10,307 nt of DNA, taken from positions 1-10,307 of the forward strand of contig JADGON010000172.1 in NCBI GenBank assembly GCA_017882945.1. Direction: 5' to 3'. The first letter of the stretch is position 1. Every line of letters starts with the position of its first letter. Positions 5,541 to 10,307 of the stretch are shown piece after piece. Made by a program: the position numbers and the translations under genes. The notes beneath the pieces are model-generated. The model was not told the DNA's origin, ran no database searches, and worked only from the letters and a program-made list of their open reading frames with translations. Source of the stretch: Acidimicrobiia bacterium. GTDB taxonomy: Bacteria > Actinomycetota > Acidimicrobiia > IMCC26256 > JAENVU01.

Positions 5541-7940
5541 CTAGTACGCCGTACCCGTAACGCCGGTCTGGGATTCGGCCGCGACGAAGTTCTCCGACTC
5601 TTCGCCGAACGCTCCACCCCTGCGCTTCGAGAACGCAACCGCACCGATCAGCACCAGCAGCGCGACGCCGGCGATGAGGTACCGGATGTCGTTGTTCCGG
5701 AGGCTGATCACTGCAGGCAGGATCAGCAGCGAGACGAGGTTCATCACCTTGATGAGCGGGTTCAACGCGGGCCCGGCAGTGTCCTTGAACGGGTCGCCGA
5801 CCGTGTCACCGATGACGGCGGCGCGGTGGGCTTCGGAGCCCTTGCCGCCTTCATTGCCATCCTCGATGTACTTCTTCGCGTTGTCCCACGCACCACCGGA
5901 GTTGCTCAGGAAGTTCGCCATGAGCTGACCGGTGAGGATCACGCCGGCAAGGAACGCGCCGAGCGCCAGGTAGTTGATGCCGAAGCCGACGATGACCGGT
6001 GTGAGGACCGCGAGCAGCGCGGGGGTCGCGAGCTCACGCAGTGACGCGGCGGTGCAGATGTCGATGACCGGTCCGTAGTCGGGCTTCTTGGTCCCGGCCA
6101 TGATCCCGCCGTCCGCGAACTGGCTGCGGACCTCCTGGACCACGACGCCGGCGGTGCGGCCGACCGCCCGGATCGCGAGCGCCGAGAAGAGGAAGGAGAC
6201 CGAGCCGCCGATGAGCAGGCCGATGAAGACCTTCGGGCTGGCGACGTTGATCTGGCTCGCCGCCGCGTTGAAGAGCCGGTTGCCCAGGAGTGGCAGACCG
6301 TCCACGCCCTTGAGGCCGAGCTCGCTGCCCGCGGTCTCCACGAAGGAGGCGAACAGAGCGACGGACGCGATGACCGCGGAGCCGATGGCGAAGCCCTTGG
6401 TGACCGCTTTCGTGGTGTTGCCCACCGCGTCGAGGCTCACCATGATCCGCTCGGGCTCGCCCTCGAACTCGCCCGACATCTCGGCGATGCCCGCCGCGTT
6501 GTCGGCGACCGGGCCGAACGTGTCCTCGGAGACGACCACACCCGTCGTGGCGAGCATGCCCATGCCGGTGAGGGCGACCAGATAGAAGGTGAACTGGATG
6601 TTGCCGTTGCCCATCGCGATCGCCACACCGAGCGCGATGCAGATGCCGATGATGGCGTAGACGCTCGACTCGAGGCCGGAGCTGATCCCGGAGAGCACCA
6701 CCGTGGCCGGTCCGGTGCGTGACGCCTCCGCGATCTCCCGGACGGGCGCGGTCTCGGTGGAGGTGAAGTACTCGGTGAGCCGGCTGAGACCCTGGGCGAG
6801 GATGAGACCCACGACGACCGCGCCGAAGCACTTCCAGCCCGCGTTGGCCTTGTCGTTGCCGACGTAGGCGAACGCCACGATGGCGGTGCCGATCACCGTG
6901 AGGACGCTCGCGGTGAGAAAGCCGCGGTTGATCGGGGCCATCGCCGACTTGTCCTTGTCGGTGGCCCGCACCGCGAACACTCCGACGATCGACGCGAGCA
7001 CGCCGATGGCTCGAGCGGCCAGCGGGAAGATCACGCCGAGCGCGGGGTTCATGCCGATCGACGCGAATGCGGCGACGCCGAGGATGATCGATGCGACCAG
7101 CGTGACCTCGTAGCTCTCGAAGAGGTCGGCGGCCATGCCGGCGCAGTCACCGACGTTGTCACCGACGTTGTCGGCGATCGTGGCCGGGTTGCGGGGGTCG
7201 TCCTCGGGGATGCCCGCTTCGACCTTGCCCACGAGGTCGGCGCCGACGTCCGCGGCCTTGGTGAAGATGCCACCGCCGACGCGCAGGAAGAGCGCGAGCA
7301 GCGAGCCACCGAATCCGAATCCGATGAGGATCGCGGACGCGGTGTTCTGGAAGATCATGATGATGGTCGTCGCCCCGAGCAGGCCCAGGCCGACCGTGAA
7401 CATGCCGGCGACTCCGCCGGTGCGAAAGGCGACCTTGAGGGCGGCCGGAAGCGATCCGGCCTTGGCAGCTGCCGCGGTGCGCACGTTGCCGCGCACCGCC
7501 AGGCTCATGCCGATGAACCCGGTGAGCCCGGACATCGTGCAGCCGGCAACGAACGCCAGCGTTCGGAACAAGCCCGATGCGGCGAACGAGAGGCCCGAAG
7601 AGCCGTCGCTCGGAACGAGACCGACCCGGGCGAAGGGCACCGCTCCGGGCTTCGCCACTGCCGTGGCCGTCGCGAACACGATGACCGCGAGCGGGATCAG
7701 GATCACGGCGATCGTCTTGAACTGACGCTTGAGGTACGCCATGGCGCCCTCTTGGATGGCCAGTGCGATCTCCACCATGGTCGGTGTGCCGGTCTCGGCG
7801 GCCAGCACTCCGCGCATGAGGAAGAAGCCCACGCAGATCGCCAGCACCGCCGTCAGCGCCGAGAAGATGAGCCAGAACCACTCGGTCGAACCCAGGGTGA
7901 AGACCTGGTAACCACCTTCGGCCGCGAGGACGAGGTTCAT
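5541..7940 (-). CDS. hppA: K+-independent H+-translocating membrane pyrophosphatase
   Basis: HppA hydrolyses pyrophosphate at the cytosolic face and pumps H+ across the cytoplasmic membrane. All catalytic segments are present: TKAADVGADLVGKVE (227-241), DDPRNPATIADNVGDNVGD (247-265), DNAAGIAEMSG (480-490), NSGGAWDNAKKYIE (680-693) and GDTVGDPFKDTAGPALNPLI (711-730). In GNTTKAVTKG the Lys511 and Thr514 take the places that mark the K+-independent subfamily; K+-dependent enzymes have Ala at the Lys position. About 16 membrane helices fit the sequence. The 799 residues are within range for actinobacterial forms, which carry extra N-terminal and C-terminal residues. The ATG follows AAGGAG, with 11 bases between, slightly long. 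The gene stands alone, convergent with the DUF2254 gene. A possible promoter and a strong hairpin lie upstream. Confidence 0.98.
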   Translation of the reverse strand: MNLVLAAEGGYQVFTLGSTEWFWLIFSALTAVLAICVGFFLMRGVLAAETGTPTMVEIALAIQEGAMAYLKRQFKTIAVILIPLAVIVFATATAVAKPGAVPFARVGLVPSDGSSGLSFAASGLFRTLAFVAGCTMSGLTGFIGMSLAVRGNVRTAAAAKAGSLPAALKVAFRTGGVAGMFTVGLGLLGATTIIMIFQNTASAILIGFGFGGSLLALFLRVGGGIFTKAADVGADLVGKVEAGIPEDDPRNPATIADNVGDNVGDCAGMAADLFESYEVTLVASIILGVAAFASIGMNPALGVIFPLAARAIGVLASIVGVFAVRATDKDKSAMAPINRGFLTASVLTVIGTAIVAFAYVGNDKANAGWKCFGAVVVGLILAQGLSRLTEYFTSTETAPVREIAEASRTGPATVVLSGISSGLESSVYAIIGICIALGVAIAMGNGNIQFTFYLVALTGMGMLATTGVVVSEDTFGPVADNAAGIAEMSGEFEGEPERIMVSLDAVGNTTKAVTKGFAIGSAVIASVALFASFVETAGSELGLKGVDGLPLLGNRLFNAAASQINVASPKVFIGLLIGGSVSFLFSALAIRAVGRTAGVVVQEVRSQFADGGIMAGTKKPDYGPVIDICTAASLRELATPALLAVLTPVIVGFGINYLALGAFLAGVILTGQLMANFLSNSGGAWDNAKKYIEDGNEGGKGSEAHRAAVIGDTVGDPFKDTAGPALNPLIKVMNLVSLLILPAVISLRNNDIRYLIAGVALLVLIGAVAFSKRRGGAFGEESENFVAAESQTGVTGTAY

Positions 7941-8003
7941 CGAGCGTCGATCTCCTTCGGTGTCGTCTCAGGGCGCGCGTGTGAGGTGCCCCGGGGAACG
8001 AGT

Positions 8004-8028
8004 CGGTCCCCGAATTGGTCGGGGACCG
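8004..8028. promoter_or_regulatory. Perfect 10-bp inverted repeat upstream of hppA
   Basis: CGGTCCCCGA (8004-8013) and TCGGGGACCG (8019-8028) pair perfectly around a 5-base loop (ATTGG). It lies 63 bases before the hppA start and about 145 bases after the OB-fold gene stop, both on the minus strand. There is no U-run after it on the minus strand, so a classical terminator is unlikely, though actinobacterial terminators often lack the U-run. It may instead be a hairpin in the hppA leader or a repressor site overlapping transcription initiation. Confidence 0.5.
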
Positions 8029-8041
8029 TCACGAGGGAGAC

Positions 8042-8072
8042 ACTCTAGACAGCCTCCGGCCGACGTGCCCAA
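8042..8072 (-). promoter_or_regulatory. Possible hppA promoter
   Basis: On the minus strand TTGGGC (8072 down to 8067) and TAGAGT (8047 down to 8042) resemble -35 and -10 elements, but with a long 19-base spacer. If used, transcription would start near 8035, just ahead of the 10-bp inverted repeat, giving a leader of about 95 bases. This is a guess from motif shape only. Confidence 0.25.
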
Positions 8073-8172
8073 CCGCTCTGAGGCTGCCGCTTGCGGGCAC
8101 CGGAGCAGGGCCGGCTGTGTCCAGACGTCGAGGTCGTCCAGAACGCGGCGAACTTCTCGCGCTCCGCTTCTG

Positions 8173-8490
8173 TTACGGCGCGAGCAACTCGATGTCAGGG
8201 CTCAGCACCGCGAGATACCCCCGAGACTGGCCGACCATGCCCTCGGCGACGATCTCGCGGCCGAGCTCGACTCCCGCGACCTTCCGGCGCCCGAGGAACA
8301 CGAGCAGGATCCCACCGGTGTCGTCGACCACGATGCACTCGAGGGATGCGACGTCGGCCCAGGGCTGGACCCGCATCGAGCGGACGAAGCCGCGAACCCT
8401 TGCTCGCGTGCGCCAGCGGACATCACCGATCGGCGTGATCCCCACCGGGTGCCCGTCCGCCGAGAGCGTCACCGCCAGCGATTCGCTCAC
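8173..8490 (-). CDS. OB-fold protein coupled to the KimA-like transporter gene
   Basis: The 105-residue cytosolic protein reads as an OB-fold. A strand RWRTRARVRGFVRSMRVQP (26-44) is followed by LECIVVDDTGGILLVFLGRR (50-69), VAGVELGREIVAEGMVG and a final strand GYLAVLSPDIELL. This pattern is known from actinobacterial proteins such as Rv2694c of M. tuberculosis, which lies near a related APC-type gene (Rv2690c) and the Trk regulators ceoB/ceoC; that comparison is from memory. The GTG start overlaps the transporter stop by 3 bases (GTGA) and has no strong ribosome binding site, so it should be translated by coupling. The ligand (nucleic acid, nucleotide or protein) is not known. The tight link suggests a regulatory or accessory role for the transporter, which is inference. 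Confidence 0.8.
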   Translation of the reverse strand: MSESLAVTLSADGHPVGITPIGDVRWRTRARVRGFVRSMRVQPWADVASLECIVVDDTGGILLVFLGRRKVAGVELGREIVAEGMVGQSRGYLAVLSPDIELLAP

Positions 8491-10307
8491 GGAGCCGAGG
8501 TCGGGACCGGCTCACCCATCTGGAACGGCACCATGGTCACGTTCGCGTGCTCGAGCTTGGTCACGGCCGTCGCAATCTCGTCGCCCGTGTTGTCATGCAG
8601 CAGCCGATGCCAGAACCGCTTGTAGAGACGGTGCGGCAGGAGCACCGTCGCCTCGGTCTTCGCGTCGGCGACCTCTCGGGCCACGACGTCGAGTGCCGCA
8701 CGGGCCACCCGGCGGTCAGGGCAGTCGACGAGCTCGAGTGGGACTCTCGACAGGCCGAGCGTGCGCCAGCTGTCGGCGAGCTCCTCGGCCGCGTGGCGGT
8801 CCCACGCGATGTGGACCGCGCGCATCTCGTCGGGCATCAAGGTGCGGGCGTACTGGATCGCTCGTGCCGTGCTCTGGTCCAGCCGGGCCACGAACACGAG
8901 CACCACGTGACGGCTCAGGATCGGCGCGCTCACGGCCTCGCGCGCGTCGCCCTCCAGCTGGTGCTCCTCGGCTTCGTACTGCTTGTTCAAGCGGACCAGC
9001 AGAGTGACCATGATCGGCACCAGCAGGATGATGACCCAGGCGCCTTCCATGAACTTGAAGCGAATGAAGATGATGAGCACGACGAACGAGAGGAACGCGC
9101 CGAAGCCGTTCACGAAGATGCCCTTGCGCCAGCCCGACTCCTTCTTCGTAAGGTGGTGCTTGGCCATGCCGGCTTGGGACAGCGTGAACGAGGCGAACAC
9201 GCCGATCGCGTAGAGCGGGATCAGCTTGGCGACGTTCGCACCCGTCGCGGCGATCAGGATCGCGGCGGTGCCGGCCAGAAAGATGATCCCGTTCGAGAAC
9301 ACGAGCCGATGCCCGCGCTTGGTCAGTTGCTTCGGCATGAAGTTGTCACCGGCGTGGAACGACGCCAGCCGAGGAAAGTCGGCAAACGACGTGTTCGCCG
9401 CCAGCACGAGGATGAGCATCGTTCCCGCCTGCAGCGCGTAGAACATGACGCTGCCGAGCGAGCTGGTTCCGAACACCTGCTTGCCGACTTGCGAGATGAC
9501 CGTCGGGTACCCGGACTCGAACGGCACCGGGTGCACGTGCGAGGCCAAGAACGACAGACCGAGGAACAGGGTCCCGAGGGTGCACCCCATGATCACGAGG
9601 GTGCGACGGGCGTTGAGCCATTCCGGCTTCTTGAACGCGGTCACGCCGTTCGAGATCGCTTCCACCCCGGTGACCGCGGTGCCGCTCACTGCGAACGCGT
9701 GGAGCATCGCCGCCAGCCCCGCGCCGTAGAAGAGACCGTCCGCCGCGCTGCCCTGCTTGCTGGCCTTGATCATCCCGTGCACCGGGTCGATGGTGCCGAG
9801 GCCGCCGCCGATGAGCTTGTAGATCCCGACGAGCAGCATCACGCCCATGATGACGATGAAGAAGTAGGTCGGGACCGCAAAGATCTTCCCGGACTCGCGC
9901 ACCCCCTTGAGGTTCATGAATGCGATCACGCCGATGAAGAGCAGCGAGAGCGGGACGGCGTACGGCTTGAACATCGGGAACGCGGAGATGAGCGCCGCCG
10001 TGCCGGCCGCGGTCGACACCGCGACGGTCAGGACGTAGTCCGTGAGCAGCGACACTCCGGCGACCTGTGCGGGGAGCAGGCCGAAGTTGTCACGCGTCAC
10101 CATGTACGCGCCACCTGCGGTGGGGTACTCCCTGATCGTCTCGCGGTAGGAGAGGATCAGGAAGAAGAGGACACCGAGCATCGCGACCGTGACGCCGACG
10201 ACGAGGCTGAAGGCCGCGACGCCCACCGCGACGAACAGCACCCGCAGGATCTCTTCGGTTGCGTACGCGGAGGAAGAGATGCAGTCGGACGAGAACACCG
10301 CGAGCGC
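8487..10307 (-). CDS. KimA-type APC superfamily K+ importer, partial (N-terminus outside window)
   Basis: The frame is open to the right edge: codons before the GTG at 10298 read Ala-Leu-Ala, so the true start lies beyond the window. Often annotated as an amino acid permease, it matches KimA, the K+/H+ symporter of B. subtilis. The residues I recall as K+ or proton sites in KimA all appear: Asp and Tyr of SSDCISSSAYATEEI (D36, Y43), Asp, Thr and Ser of DYVLTVAVS (D117, T121, S125), Thr and Glu of TGVEAISNG (T230, E233), and Tyr of IPLYAIG (Y377). Twelve membrane helices fit the first 440 visible residues. The last 145 residues form a cytosolic domain of the USP-like alpha/beta type (HVVLVFVARLDQSTARAIQY). 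The stop overlaps the OB-fold gene start. Family sure; substrate K+ likely. Confidence 0.9.
   Translation of the reverse strand, partial: ALAVFSSDCISSSAYATEEILRVLFVAVGVAAFSLVVGVTVAMLGVLFFLILSYRETIREYPTAGGAYMVTRDNFGLLPAQVAGVSLLTDYVLTVAVSTAAGTAALISAFPMFKPYAVPLSLLFIGVIAFMNLKGVRESGKIFAVPTYFFIVIMGVMLLVGIYKLIGGGLGTIDPVHGMIKASKQGSAADGLFYGAGLAAMLHAFAVSGTAVTGVEAISNGVTAFKKPEWLNARRTLVIMGCTLGTLFLGLSFLASHVHPVPFESGYPTVISQVGKQVFGTSSLGSVMFYALQAGTMLILVLAANTSFADFPRLASFHAGDNFMPKQLTKRGHRLVFSNGIIFLAGTAAILIAATGANVAKLIPLYAIGVFASFTLSQAGMAKHHLTKKESGWRKGIFVNGFGAFLSFVVLIIFIRFKFMEGAWVIILLVPIMVTLLVRLNKQYEAEEHQLEGDAREAVSAPILSRHVVLVFVARLDQSTARAIQYARTLMPDEMRAVHIAWDRHAAEELADSWRTLGLSRVPLELVDCPDRRVARAALDVVAREVADAKTEATVLLPHRLYKRFWHRLLHDNTGDEIATAVTKLEHANVTMVPFQMGEPVPTSAP

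Larger units (their letters stand above)
7941..8172. other. Intergenic region between the OB-fold gene and hppA
   Basis: The two genes lie on the same strand with 232 bases between them, long enough for a separate hppA promoter. It holds the 10-bp hairpin (8004-8028), a possible promoter (8042-8072) and the hppA ribosome binding site AAGGAG (7957 down to 7952). No further ORF with a plausible ribosome binding site was seen. Confidence 0.5.

Overview
The window is about two-thirds G+C and codes densely on both strands, with third codon positions almost all G or C. The gene set is a proton-pumping pyrophosphatase, a KimA-type APC transporter coupled to an OB-fold protein, a DUF2254 membrane protein and a KdpA. 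This fits a high-GC actinobacterium, possibly an uncultured acidimicrobial lineage. The taxon is an inference, because the window holds no rRNA or other marker gene. No mobile element, CRISPR array, tRNA or rRNA was seen.

Left part (1-3625). Two short plus-strand clusters flank one minus-strand kdpA (672-2384). Cluster A (16-650) holds an unrecognised 139-residue gene overlapping by 4 bases a 72-residue gene. Cluster B (about 2686-3580) holds a gene for an anchored membrane protein overlapping by 16 bases a 64-residue gene, then a 50-residue ORF. The 72- and 64-residue proteins are clear paralogs that share the block YGVTIQTL; I do not recognise the family. kdpA is full length, but the DNA just downstream of it is convergent cluster A, so kdpB and kdpC are not in their usual place. 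The roughly 300 bases between kdpA and cluster B hold inverted repeats and a coding-like remnant.

Middle (3626-5540). A 71-residue membrane protein gene (minus) is divergent from a DUF2254 membrane protein gene (plus).

Right part (5541-10307). Three minus-strand genes: hppA, which carries the K+-independent H+-PPase signature; an OB-fold protein gene; and, overlapping it by 3 bases, a KimA-type K+ importer gene that runs off the right edge without its N-terminus. A perfect 10-bp hairpin and a possible promoter lie between the OB-fold gene and hppA.

How they fit together. KdpA and the KimA-like protein are K+ uptake proteins. HppA builds the proton gradient that a K+/H+ symporter would use. 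The region therefore has a monovalent-cation and proton theme, although the genes lie in several transcription units and no joint regulation can be shown. The most novel parts are the duplicated small-protein family around kdpA and the detached kdpA itself.
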